Source of the DNA: Simmondsia chinensis
Lineage: Eukaryota; Streptophyta; Magnoliopsida; Caryophyllales; Simmondsiaceae
DNA length: 64,000 nucleotides
Direction of reading: 5' to 3'
NCBI GenBank assembly: GCA_018398585.1
Contig: JAGTTD010000008.1
Location: 24,575,172 to 24,639,171 of the forward strand
Shown here one piece after another: positions 52,446-63,388 of this stretch. Each line of letters opens with the position of its first letter. Position 1 is the first letter of the stretch. The translations under genes and the position numbers were made by a program. The notes beneath the pieces were generated by a model that saw nothing but the letters and a program-made list of their open reading frames with translations, was not told the DNA's origin and made no database searches.

Positions 52446-55400
52446 TCGAGGTGGCCCAAATGATGATGAAGAGAAGGATCAACATCCTTTGTCTGCAGGA
52501 GACTAAATGGGTGGGCACGAAAGCAAGAGATGTGCTAGGATATACATTGCGGTATTCGGGCAATGCTAGAGGGAGGAATGGAGTTGGCATTATCGTCGAT
52601 AACAGTCTTAAAGATAAAGTAGTCGAAGTGTTTAGGACTGGTGATAGGATCATAGGCATCAAGATGATCCTAGATGGGGAGGTACTGAATGTCATCAGTG
52701 CCTATGCACCTCAAACTAGACTATCAGAGAATGAGAAGGAAATATTTTGGGAGAATCCCTCCTAGAGTTTGCGGTCACTTAAACAAAATGATGCAAGGCA
52801 TACCACAATCCGAAGAAGTGGCGATTGGCGGGGATTTCAATGGGCATGTTGGCGCGACAGAGGATGGATACACATCATACCATGGAGGATTTGGATTTGG
52901 AGCTAGGAATGCAGAGGGGAAATCCCTCCTAGACTTTGCGGTCACATATGAACTAACAATTGCCAATACCTTCTTCAGAAAGCGTGAGGAGCATATCATC
53001 ACGTATCAAAGCGGTGGGACAAGGATTCAAATTGACTACATATTACTAAGGAAAAGGGTACAAAGAGAATGCAGGGATTGCAAGGTCATCCTAGGGGAGG
53101 ACCTTTCTAAACAACATAGGGTGGTGTGCGCGGATGTAAGGGTCAAGAAGAGGGCCAAGAGAAGTAGGAGAATTGTGCAGAGACATACCCGCTGGAGGGA
53201 TTTGAAGGGAGAGAAGTATCGAGCCTATAAGGTAAGAGCGGAATCAAAGCTCAATTGGGATGTGGAGGGAGATACAAACCGAATGTGGAACAAACTGGCT
53301 CAAAAGATTAGGGGACTGGCACGCGAAGTTCTGGGCGAGTCAAAGGGCGGGGCACCTATCAATAGAGAGTCCTGGTGGTGGTCTGAGGAGGTCCTATGGA
53401 GGATTAAGGCGAAACGTGACTTGTTTAAGGAGTGGGAGTGTAGTGGAGAAGAGGAAAAGCGACGTCAATATCAGCAAGCCAAGAAGGAAGCAAAAAAGGC
53501 AGCCAAAGAGGCACAATCAAGAGCGTATGAAGAGTTCTACAAGAAGCTGGATACCAAGGAGGGAGCCAGGGATATGTAGAAGATCGCCAGAGCAAGAGAA
53601 AGGAAGATGAGGGACTTGGAGCAAGTAAAGTGCATAAAAGGAGAAGATGGGCAGGTGCTAGTGGAAGGGCATCAAATTAGAGATAGGTGGAAAGCCTACT
53701 TCCAAGATCTGTTCAACAACCAGGGAGACACAGAGATAGTTCTAGGTGATATACAGACATCGGAGGAGTATCAGAACTACTGCTGTTGTGGTCGAATTAC
53801 ACCAGAAGAGATCAAAGAAGCCCTAAAATATATGGGTACGGGAAGAGCAGTTGGTCCAGATGGAATACGCATTGAGGTATGGAAATGCCTTGGACAGAGG
53901 GGCATCAGCTGGCTGACAAAGTTATTTAACCAAATCCTTATGGGGAGGAAGATGCCTGACGAATGGCGGAAGAGCACACTGGTCCCAATCTACAAGAACA
54001 AAGGCGACGTCCAAAGTTGCGCTAAAAATCGGGGGATCAAACTAATGCGCCACACTCTCAAGCTGTGGGAGTGAGTCATAGAAAGGAGGCTACAGCAACA
54101 GACGGAGGTGACTGAGAACCAGTTCGATTTTATACCGGGGAGATCAACAATAGAAGCCATCCACCTTTTAAGGCGGACGATAGAGCAATATAGGGAGAGA
54201 CAAAAGGATGTCCACATGGTTTTCATTGATTTGGAGAAGGCATATGATAGAGTGCCAAGAGAGGTACTATGGAGGGTTTTGGGTAGGAGAGGCATCCCCA
54301 TCCATATATCCAGGCCATTCAAGATATGTATGAAGAAGCACATACTAATGTGCGCACAGGGGAAGGGGAGACATACACTTTCCCTATTATAGTTGGGGTA
54401 TACCAAGGTTCTGCCTTGAATCCCTTTCTGTTCATTCTAGTCATGGATGAGCTCACTAGACACATCCAAGGGGAGGTGCCTTGGTGTATGCTTTTTGCAG
54501 ATGACATAGTTTTAGTAGGGGACTCCAGAGTGGATATAAATGAGAAGTTGGAATTGTGGAGAAGCGCTTTGGAATTGAAGGGATTACGGATTAGCAGATC
54601 TAAGACCGAGTACTTGGAATTCAAATTCGGCCATTCCACCGGGACTAGTACAGAGGACGTCAAGATAGAATCAGAGACCGTAACGAGTAAGGAGAGTTGC
54701 AGATGCTTGGGCTCCATGATACAGCAGAATAGGGAGGTTGACGAGGATGTCAACAACAGGATTAACGTAGGCTGGCAGAAGTGGAGGATGGCCTCCGAGG
54801 TGCTTTGTGATAGAAAATTTCCGCTAAAGCTAAAGGGAAAATACTACAGGACGGTAGTGAGACCTGTTATGTTGTATGGGGCAAAGTGTCGCCCAATGAA
54901 ACAACATCAAACACAGCGGATGAAAGTGGCAAAGATGAGGATGCTGCGCTGGATGTGTGGCCACACAAGGAAGGATAGGATCAGGAACGATGTAATCAGA
55001 GGTAAATTAGGTGTAGCCTCAATCGATGATAAATTCAGAGAGCACCGCTTGAGATGGTTTGGACATGTTAGCAGGAGACCGACCACAGCTCTAGTCAAGA
55101 GGTGTCAACAGCTACATACTACGCTAGGCAGAAGGGAGGGGTAGGCCAAAGAGCAGTTGGTTGGAGATGATCCGACACGACCTAACCCACCTAAACCTAA
55201 GGGAGGAGATGGCCTTAGATAGAGCGTGATGGAGGGCTAGCATAGGGGTAGCGGATGTGGTAGCATAGAATAGTGCGGCGAGTGACTGGTAGTTTAAGAT
55301 TTCTAGGCAGTCATAACCTCAGGTAGTGCACTTATCTGTTATTTAGTTGCTTCCCGATTTATTTGACTATTATTGGCCATGTACTATTTGCTTTACTATA

Positions 55401-55654
55401 TGCCTTGTAGTTGCCTTCTGTGGGGTATATTGTATACTGCTAGTTTAACGCGGTGTCCTAATCTGATGCTTGGTGGCTTCCTTGGTCTCCAAGTTACAAT
55501 GTTCTCATGACGACTCGATCTTCAGGATGGGGGTCATCGGAAACAGCCTCTCTTCCACTATGAAGGGGGAAGGCTACGTACATCCACCCCCCCCTCCCAG
55601 ACCCTGCTTTGTGCGGGAGCCCCTGTGGCACTGGGATTGTTATTGTTGTTGTTG
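52446..55654 (+). mobile_element. RTE-clade LINE, copy 2
   Basis: 5'-truncated at the endonuclease start and ending in a TTATTGTTGTTGTTG-type tail. It is flanked by a 14-bp duplication with two mismatches, TATACCTCATTTCC (52432-52445) and TATTCCTCATTTTC (55655-55668). It supplies the reference 3' end (55519-55654) that recurs in the small tails and in the 5S-headed SINE. Confidence 0.93.
52459..55144 (+). pseudogene. RTE endonuclease/reverse transcriptase pseudogene (copy 2)
   Basis: Endonuclease: INILCLQETKWVGTKARDVL with the catalytic Glu, RNGVGIIVDNSLKDKVVEV, VLNVISAYAPQ, GGDFNGHVG, TIANTFFRKREEHIITYQSG, IDYILLRKR, and a final KQHRVVCADV. A segment of about 25 bp at 52755-52780, copied from 52921-52945, breaks the frame. 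A TAG at 53577 follows a basic, alanine-rich linker. RT: PDGIRIEVWKCLG, MPDEWRKSTLVPIYKNKGD, ENQFDFIPGRSTIEAIH, VFIDLEKAYDRVPREVLWRV, a frameshift near 54330, [20 protein letters not shown], then MLFADDIVL at about 54487 with both catalytic aspartates. The C-terminal RMLRWMCGHTRKDRIRND block is intact. Stops at 53577 and 54072 and two frameshifts inactivate it. Confidence 0.93.
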
Positions 55655-55668
55655 TATTCCTCATTTTC

Positions 55669-57511
55669 ATGACATATTCAACCAGTACATGTTTGGAATG
55701 GTGTCCTAAAAATCCAAGTGTTAACCTTTAAATGTTATTTTATTAATGAATAAAATTGAAGTTCTAGTCATTCCTTTGTTGATTTTCTTTTTGGTAACAT
55801 CCATGAAATAAGTGTTGTCCTCAGACTACAATTTATATGTTTGTTCTATTTATAATATTAATTCACTAATAGACTTGGAATAAATGGTATGGATTGTTGT
55901 TTGAAAAATCGTAGTCAAGGACAAATTTGGACCACTTGTATGCTAAGACCATAACGTGACACTTTAGATGACTTGTTTTGGTCATGTGGATGGTGATCCA
56001 AAAGTGTTAGATTGGTGTGTTTAATAAGATTGACACCCTAAGTTGGACCATGTGGATTACTTGTTTCTAGACTACTATCGGAGATGAGTGATTCAAGTTG
56101 TACTATTTGAACGACGACTCTAAATCTTGAGAATATTCTAGACTTGTGCATAGAACATTAGTTGCTTTAAGTAAGGTCTAGACAAATGACTGAATTCTAA
56201 CGCAGACTAGGTAGTGGCATGAAGTGTGATAAGGACCAAGTATTTAATATAGAATCTACAGTCTCTTATGAGGTACAAATGTCCCCCTTAGTTGATTTCT
56301 AAGTGTTTGAATAGCTCAAAATCTCTGGCCAAAGTGTTCCAGGTGTTTGACATTTGGAATTTATACTATGAATATGTTCAAGAATAAATGAATTATTTAG
56401 TAAAGGGTGAGTCGGTAACTAATAGAGAAGCTGTGAGAAGGATAATGGTAGTAGTTATAATTATTCTTTGTCATGGACATCGAGTGGAGTTGTTGTCATC
56501 AATATAGTCTATTTGAGAATTATCGAATAAATTATTCTAGAGTGCAGTGGGATTTATTTAGTGGAATTAAGTCCAATTAAATAGTAATTAAATTTTATCA
56601 TGAGATGGTAATTAATTAACCCATTTGGAGCTAGATTTAAATTATCCCCGAGGTCCCTGCGCAAGCCTCTTTTTTTTTATTTCCATCGGAAAAATATTAA
56701 AGAATTCATGAGTAAATTTAAATTTGCTAAACATTATTCAAGAGATGAATAAAAGTTAAAAATTATAAAATAAAATAATTTTTAAATTAAAAATTCAGCT
56801 CGCGATCCGGGTGCTTTGTATTGGACGAACCAGCAAGCGACATGTGTCGCGCATTGGGACGTCCCGTGTGGCAATCCATGCCCGTGAGCTCGGGCGAATG
56901 AAATCGTGACACATGGCACGTAGTTTGTGGTCAAAAAGTAGGTTGGATAATCCATGCCCGTTTTTTCAAATAGGTCTAATTCGATTAGAAAATTCAAAAG
57001 TTGAATTATTTGAAAAGAAAATTCTTATAATGTATCTAATGAGATTAGATTAAAGAGGTTGGATAATTAAATAAACATAATATGATTAGGGTTTTATTTA
57101 TGGTTAAATAAAATTTAGAATATGATTCTAATATTGATTATTAGATAATCAAACTTAAAAGAAAGAGCCGCCATTGAAAATTTCAAGTGGGAGAGAGGTT
57201 CAGGAGTTGATTCCTCACAGTCTCCATTGACGGTTTAATAGTATAGTGGATATGCACTACTCCACGAGGAGGGTGTTTTTTCATAGAATACAAGATTAGA
57301 TTTCTTTAGGATAGATGGAGATATTGGAAAATAGATGTGATCGCGTATCCGTGGAGTATCTTGTTTACTTGTACTAATGTTTAGGTAATGGTATGCACTT
57401 GACTAAGATAGTATGGTCGTCTCCTCAGGAGCATTGTGATACTGTCTTAGATGCTAAGGTGGAAATGATGAGTTAATTATGTTTAGGAAACATATCAATT
57501 GAGAATATTTC
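55669..57511. other. Unassigned repeat-like stretch
   Basis: AT-rich, without coding regions I can support. The texture is typical of an old LTR or non-autonomous element, but I found no matching ends or target duplication. It ends at the CACTA element terminus at 57512. Confidence 0.4.
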
Positions 57512-57545
57512 CACTACTACATAATTGGACATAAGTAGCGTTTTT

Positions 57546-57780
57546 TTGCAGCAGTTCTGAAACTATTGCATAAAGTTATTTGATGCAGCGATTTTGCAAC
57601 GTTTACAAAACCATTGCATTACATAATATATATGCATCGGTTTATGCTGCGGGTTATAAACCGCTGCATTAGACCCCAATTATGCAGCAATTTTGACCAT
57701 TTTATGCAGCAGTTTTAAAACTGTTGCATAAGCTTGGTCATATGCAACCGTTTTACAAAACCGTTGCATAAAGTCCAAAA
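57546..57780. repeat. CACTA subterminal hairpin repeats
   Basis: At least five imperfect palindromic units of the form ATGCAGCGGTTTT then AAAACCGTTGCAT (for example CATATGCAACCGTTTTAC with AAAACCGTTGCATAAAG at about 57739-57775). In En/Spm elements, repeated short subterminal motifs are the binding sites of the element's DNA-binding protein. Here the motif reads on both strands. Confidence 0.8.
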
Positions 57781-57789
57781 AATTTTATT

Positions 57790-58289
57790 TTATTCACAAG
57801 GCAACCAATAATATTGCGTTTAAAATTTTTAGGTAAATTAAATATTAGTATATTTAGATATGGTGTAATAATTTTTTAATTCATAAACTTCGTGAAACAA
57901 CTAAATATAACTACATAATTTGCTTATTTCCGATGACTCAAGATAGATAATAAAAACTATCGTAAATGGTATAGCAATTATCATGGGAAATATCAGTTGT
58001 CATGGAATATTAAACCATATGTAATTTTCCATAATACTTATTTTCCATTGTAAACTATAAGTTTCTACATATCACAATAAGTTACAATACAAGGGTTCAT
58101 AGCATGGTTGTTGAAATCGCGATTCAACTCGTAGAATCGTACGATTTTACTTTACCCTACCGATCTAAATTGCTTAAAAAATCCTACTCGAGTAGAATCG
58201 GGCCAGAATCGCATTAGAATCAGTAAAATCGTGAGTGTGTCATGTGCAAGGCACGTGACAAATTAAAAAATATTTTTAAAAAATGGTAT
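57790..58289. other. CACTA leader region
   Basis: AT-rich, then AATCG-repeated sequence (58110-58240, GTAGAATCGTACGATTTTAC). No open frame supported. Confidence 0.4.
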
Positions 58290-58561
58290 TTTTTTTCCCT
58301 CCCTCCTCCCCTGCTTCTCGCACACCCAAAGCCCTAACTCCTCCTCTCTCTCTCCTCGCTCCCCCTGCTTCAACTCCTCCTCCTCTCGTGCTTCGACGAC
58401 GACGACGATCTCCTCTCCTCCCCTGCTTTGACGGCGACGACTCGTCTCTCCGACTTCGATGACAACCACCGTACTCCGCCACCATCCAACCACTGTAGGA
58501 GGCTCATCGATCCGGCCTCCGATCTTCAGTGCTCTCCGTCTAAGTCCTTTCTCTCATTAAA
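58290..58561 (+). other. Probable 5' UTR exon of the CACTA gene
   Basis: A CT-rich, GC-richer block (CCTCCCTCCTCCCCTGC, CTCCTCCTCTCTCTC, CGACGACGACGAC) ends at CATTAAAAG followed by a GTTAGT donor. It resembles a transcribed plant leader placed ahead of the gene. Reverse-strand open frames here are low-complexity artefacts of the CT bias. Confidence 0.45.
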
Positions 58562-58679
58562 AGGTTAGTTTCAATGTCAAAACTCAAATAATTTAGATTT
58601 TAATGTGTTTTTTTACATTTTTTTATAATATACTAAGCCCTAACTTTTAATACTAAGCTCATATTTGATCATTAAAAGG

Positions 58680-59125
58680 TGCTTGTTGATTTGCCTCAAT
58701 GAATTTTTTAAAATTTTTATTTTTATTTTTATTTATTTATTTTTTCTTTTATGATGGTAAAGCCATGGGGAGGGGGGAGGGGATAAACCCCTTAAAGTCC
58801 TCATTAAAGAGGACACCACTTTGAACTTTGTGGGATTCGATCCCGGGTCACCTCGTTGGCACCCGGCGATCACGACCACTCGGCTATGTCCCTAAGGGAC
58901 TGAATTTTTTAATATAGTACACCTATTAAATCTTTTATGTAGTTCCGTAAGTATATTATTGTGATGTATTTATGGGTTAGTTAGTATATCTTGATGATTT
59001 TCACACATTCATGACTCCTAAATAGTGCCTAGAAGGTGTTTGTCGATTTGCCTCAATGAATTTTTTAATATAGTACACCTATGAAATCTTTTATGTAGTC
59101 CATCAGTGTATTATTCTATACTTAT
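58680..59125. repeat. Tandem duplication of CACTA-internal DNA
   Basis: GATTTGCCTCAATGAATTTT plus the following AATATAGTACACCTAT and AAATCTTTTATGTAGT occur at about 58688-58950 (split by the SINE) and again at about 59048-59103. The duplication preceded SINE insertion. Confidence 0.85.
58712..58900 (-). mobile_element. tRNA-derived SINE
   Basis: On the minus strand it opens GTCCCTTAGGGACATAGC, with an A-box-like TAGCCGAGTGG and a B-box-like GGGATCGAATCCC, the two internal RNA polymerase III promoter elements. It ends in an A-rich (AAATA)n tail. It is flanked by an exact 12-bp duplication TGAATTTTTTAA at 58700-58711 and 58901-58912. A nearby paralogous copy of the surrounding DNA (about 59039-59080) lacks it and shows the target once. 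Confidence 0.92.
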
Positions 59126-59862
59126 ACCTAAATAGCAATTTGCCAATTAATATTGATGGAAAAGACTTAGAGGAAATGCCTATTTTTTCCACCCTTGTTT
59201 AAAGGGTTATTAATACTAAAGGTCCATATACTTTGCCTATTTTAATAACAATGCCTATTTCAAGTTACATTGTAAAGGTGCAAAGTGGTGGGACGATGAA
59301 AAAAGTTACAAAATTTAGGTAAAATTAGATTTTTTGTAATTCATGTTGGAAATTAGAGCTCTAGGTTAATGTTTATGGTCAAACCTGATTTTGAGTAAAA
59401 TTCTCTAGTAAATTACCTTTTCACTAACTTTTACCATTATTTGAAGCAAAATGAACTGGTTAAGCAATTTTCATCTGAACGTTACTACCAACATTTGTGA
59501 ATGAGCTTGGCTTAAATCGTACACGTGCATATATCAAATGTCTAAGTAGATCTCGACATTTTAAGTTTCTTCTTGGCTGGTAATGCTATTGATTTTTATG
59601 TTTATATGGTTTAATTGGCATATCTTGATGTCTTTACACATTACAATGCATATCATCCTACTTGTACTAATTCTAACATAACCAAAAATCTTATTAGAGA
59701 GGATTGAGACCTGAAGAACTATTATTACTTCTGAAAACCATTTGAAATTCAGCTGGAAATGAGCAAAATGGGATCATCAACGTGAGCATTGTAGAAAAAT
59801 ATTGCATACGTCTTAGTACTACTAGACTCTTACATCACAATCATAACATTATGTTTGTTCAG
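59126..59862. other. Intron-like stretch upstream of the first recognised transposase exon
   Basis: AT-rich. A polypyrimidine/AG acceptor (TTTGTTCAG) ends it at 59862. Further upstream coding exons, including the true start, may lie here but I cannot identify them. Confidence 0.4.
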
Positions 59863-60408
59863 GATCAGTCCCATCAGAGAGACCAGCGGATGCCCTAAAC
59901 GAACAAGCAAGCAGATCTTCATCACAAAAGCATGCTAGGTCTGAACACACATTCTCACATAGCAGCGATCAAGGCATTCCAGAGAATAATGAAGTCGAAG
60001 GTAGTACCGATAAAATTTTGGATCAGTTATGTGGTAGGTTTTTAAGCGAGTGTTGTTGTACATAACTATATGTATTTTGTAACTTTCTTGGTCTGTGTTC
60101 AAATCTTCTACTCCAGTAAAGAAGCACAGAGGGAGAACCATGATGAAGCACGTACACGGTAGAACACTGGAAAATCGTGTACCTATCTTTCTAAATGAGC
60201 ACAATCAACCAATTGGTCTATATGACAAAATATTAGATGAGTACAGCAGCTTCTTGGGCACCTTAGGGCAGGACCCTACCATTGCACCTCTAAATTTTTT
60301 CAGTTGGAGAAAAGTGCCGAAGGAGAAGATATGGGAGTATGTAACGGTATGGTTATTTCAAATTACAATTATATCCTACTTTTATGCTTTCTTTTACTTC
60401 TCTAAGTC

Positions 60409-61884
60409 TGTTGGCCCCAAAGCCAATATTATTATAATTTTGATGTTAACAACCATTTAGTAAGTCATGAGATTTAAATTGTTCTAATCTTGTTTTTAAG
60501 TAACTTTTAAGAAAGCTAGAAACATCAAGATTAATCATAGATACGAAGTTTTCCAAAAGATGATAAATCAAGAGGTAAAAGCTGATGAGAAGATTTATCC
60601 AAATTGAAGAGAACGTGATCCGAGGCCGAGCATCCTAAAGTTATTTATTTTTATTGTCTAGGACTTAGGATCGGGATATATCAATTGAGTCCAAGTCTCA
60701 ATATTAATATGTGATGCTCTTACAAAAATATTTTTGAAAAATATTTTAGAAAGTTGATTTATCAAATTTTATTTGAAAAATATTCAAGTCAAAATTAAAC
60801 CAATCTAGCTTATCAATTAAAATAGTTTTTAAGATTGGTACTTTGAAAAGTATGATCAAATCAAATAAAGATAAAATTTTAATGGGTGATGATTTAGCTT
60901 GATTTATGGAACAAATCATTTTTATGATTAAAGTTAAGTGGGAAATAAATTCAAAAAATTGAACAAATATAGTAATTAATCAATCAATTTTTTAACTTAG
61001 GAAATGTGATAAAAGTATCCCACCAATCAAGCAAATTGATCAAAACGTATAAATGTACCCGGGTAGGTTGAGTGTCGACACACATATGGTATGTGTCGAC
61101 ACACAGGCTTACAGTAGCCACCAAGAGCCGTTGTGTGTCGGCACATAGACTGAAAAAGCTCAAAACGGCTACTTTTGACTTGATTTCTTTCCAAAATCTT
61201 TTCCCAAATTTTTGAATGTCTTATTGGCCCTCATTGGTCTATAAATAGGGCTTGAATGTTTTGGTTGAAATCATTCAATACTCCCTAAGCATTCTTTGAT
61301 AAAAAGTTCTCTTACATACTTGCGCTTTAAAGTTTTGTTTTTAAGTTTTGTTTAAAACTTTTATTAGAGCATCACTTATTCTCTTATTGTTGATCTTTGA
61401 GCTTTATTGGCATATCCTTAGCTTTTGCTAAGCTTGATCAAGTGTCAATTCACCCTTAAAAGAGTGCAGAATTTGAGTGCTTTAATTCTTTCATGGCTTT
61501 ATTCAAATTTGCTGCATTGTAAAGGTTGGATCCTGAGCCTACGGTTACAAAGGGATCGGTTGTAAAAGGTTGGTCTTGAGCCTACGTACAAAAAGACCGG
61601 TTGTAAAGGTTGGATCCTGAGCCTGTTTTTAAAAAGGATCATCGAGTTTAGTTAAAGGCTCAAGTGACTACGAATAGTCACTTGAGAAGTAGACTAGCTC
61701 CTGGTTTGGAAGTGAGCTACTATAAAAATCTTTGTGCATCTCTTTTATTTTTGCCTTTATTTTTTTTCATTTAACATTTATTATTTAGCTTTTAATTAAA
61801 TTTTTGGTTCATAAATTTAAAATTTTCATTTATCACTAAAGAACCTAATTCACCCCCTCTCTTAGGTTGCTATTTGGACCTTCA
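60409..61884 (+). mobile_element. SIRE/Maximus-like solo LTR
   Basis: TGTTGGCCCCAAAGCC to TTTGGACCTTCA, 1476 bp, flanked by a perfect 5-bp duplication AAGTC (60404-60408 and 61885-61889). TATA box TCTATAAATAGGG near 61240. Around 61505-61640 are three tandem units built on TTGTAAAGGTTGGATCCTG. The CTAATTCACCCCCTCTCTTA end is typical of Sireviruses. U3 contains TGTGTCGACACA palindromes (61070-61145) like those in the copia LTRs. Confidence 0.88.
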
Positions 61885-62418
61885 AAGTCTTTTAAATGTG
61901 AAGTGAAACAGCATCACTTCACCAAATTTGCAAACAATGCCACTCGTTGGACAAATCGACCAGCATCCATTCCTGATGATCAGTTGAAAGATCTATTTAG
62001 ATATTGGAACTCCTCTACTGCCAAGGTGCGTGGCATGAATATGTACATTGCATTGCATATGTTATTGTATGTGTTGATAATTATACTCACAATACGTATA
62101 AATTTAGAGAATTGCCGAAACTAACACTCGAAATCGGAAGAAACAAAAGTACATGCACACTGCCGGAAAAAAAGTTTTGCAAGGGTCACAAGCAAATTGG
62201 TAATTCACTTTCTTTTTGATATATATATATTCATGTTTATTTCTTGCATCTAATTTTTGTTTTTAATTTATTGATGTATTCAGCTCTTACACTTTTTACA
62301 GACACAAGAACATCCAAATAAAAAGTAACCGTCACGGAGTAAATTATTCATTGAGACACGGAAGAGGAACCCTATGAAAAAGTATAAAGATCCTATGCAG
62401 CCTACAATAGCAAAAATT

Positions 62419-63030
62419 GTAAGTTTTAATTTGCTTTTATTATTCGTATAAGGTATAAAGAGTATGAAGGCATTTTCATATACATTTATCAATTGGGGAT
62501 AAGATTGAAGCAATGAAATTGGATTTATGTGAGATGGATTTGATGATGATGGTGGGATTGGCTTGATTGTTGGCGTGTTTGATGTTTTGAATTAGAAAAT
62601 TTTGATGAGTTATCTACAGCTCATGTGGCCATTTTGAAGCATGGTGTAATGAGTTTGTCTTAGGATATTGGGCAGTAGATGTTTTAAATGACATTCAATC
62701 ATTTTTGCGTCATTTTTTATGTAGGAAAAGTAACATGTGGTGTTTCGAGTAACTTACTGCTGTTATTTAAAAATTTTGATGCCTCAAACTAATGACGTGT
62801 CGAGTAACCACTCCATACGTAATATTTGGGGTACTGGGTCGTGTTTTGAATAACATGTGATCATTTGTGTGTCACTTTTTCTAATGAAAAGAACATACAA
62901 TGTCCTACATTTTTTTTTTTCTAAGAATGAGTATATTTAATCTTTCATACTAAAAAAATTTGATGAATTGTCTCCTACACAAAATAGGCATATATGGGGT
63001 TTTATGATACTCTAAACTGCCATTTTTTGT
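62419..63030. other. Intron of the CACTA gene
   Basis: Starts with a GTAAGT donor after the exon ending at 62418. AT-rich, no other feature recognised before the partial LTR. Confidence 0.5.
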
Positions 63031-63039
63031 TTTCTTAAC

Positions 63040-63388
63040 AACAAAAAAGGACTCAATTGAGGATTGAGGATTGAGGATTAGAGATGAGATTCAAGTAGAT
63101 AGTTGAAGATAAGAAGTAAAGATTGAGAGAAGAAGTTGAGAGTTGAAGAAAATAAGTAGAGAGAAACTTGAGAGAACTTGGAATTAATTCATTATCATTC
63201 AACATTTATTACAATACAATTCATCCTACTCATACTAATTTTAACATAACCAAGATACATAGAACTCGGACACCAAAGCTACTAAACATCATCCTAACAA
63301 CACCTTATAGCATCTAATAGCTAAACACCCCTTATTACATGACATACTCAAGACTTATACTATTAGAATAATATCTATAATCATAACA
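63040..63388 (-). mobile_element. Partial solo LTR of the 36412/13726 family
   Basis: Reverse-strand match to the LTR at 37947-38356: its right end is TGTTATGATT reversed at 63379-63388, followed by blocks matching TAAGTCTTGAGTATGTCA, TAGCTATTAGATGCTATAAG and GTGTTGTTAGGATGATGTTT, and the GA-rich (CT-rich reversed) R/U5 region. The left end is not resolved and no target duplication was found. It lies in the last visible intron of the CACTA gene; 63389-63812 beyond it is AT-rich intron. Confidence 0.8.

Noticed and set aside
55669..57511. A single large LTR or non-autonomous element
   Set aside because: I could not find matching termini or a flanking duplication, so only an unassigned stretch is reported.
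58263..58493. Glu/Arg-rich minus-strand open frames
   Set aside because: These are the reverse reading of a CT-rich leader-like block; no domain, and it fits the CACTA 5' UTR on the plus strand.
58820..58900. A tRNA gene on the minus strand
   Set aside because: A- and B-box-like motifs are present but no full cloverleaf follows; the element has an A-rich tail and a 12-bp target duplication, so it is a SINE.
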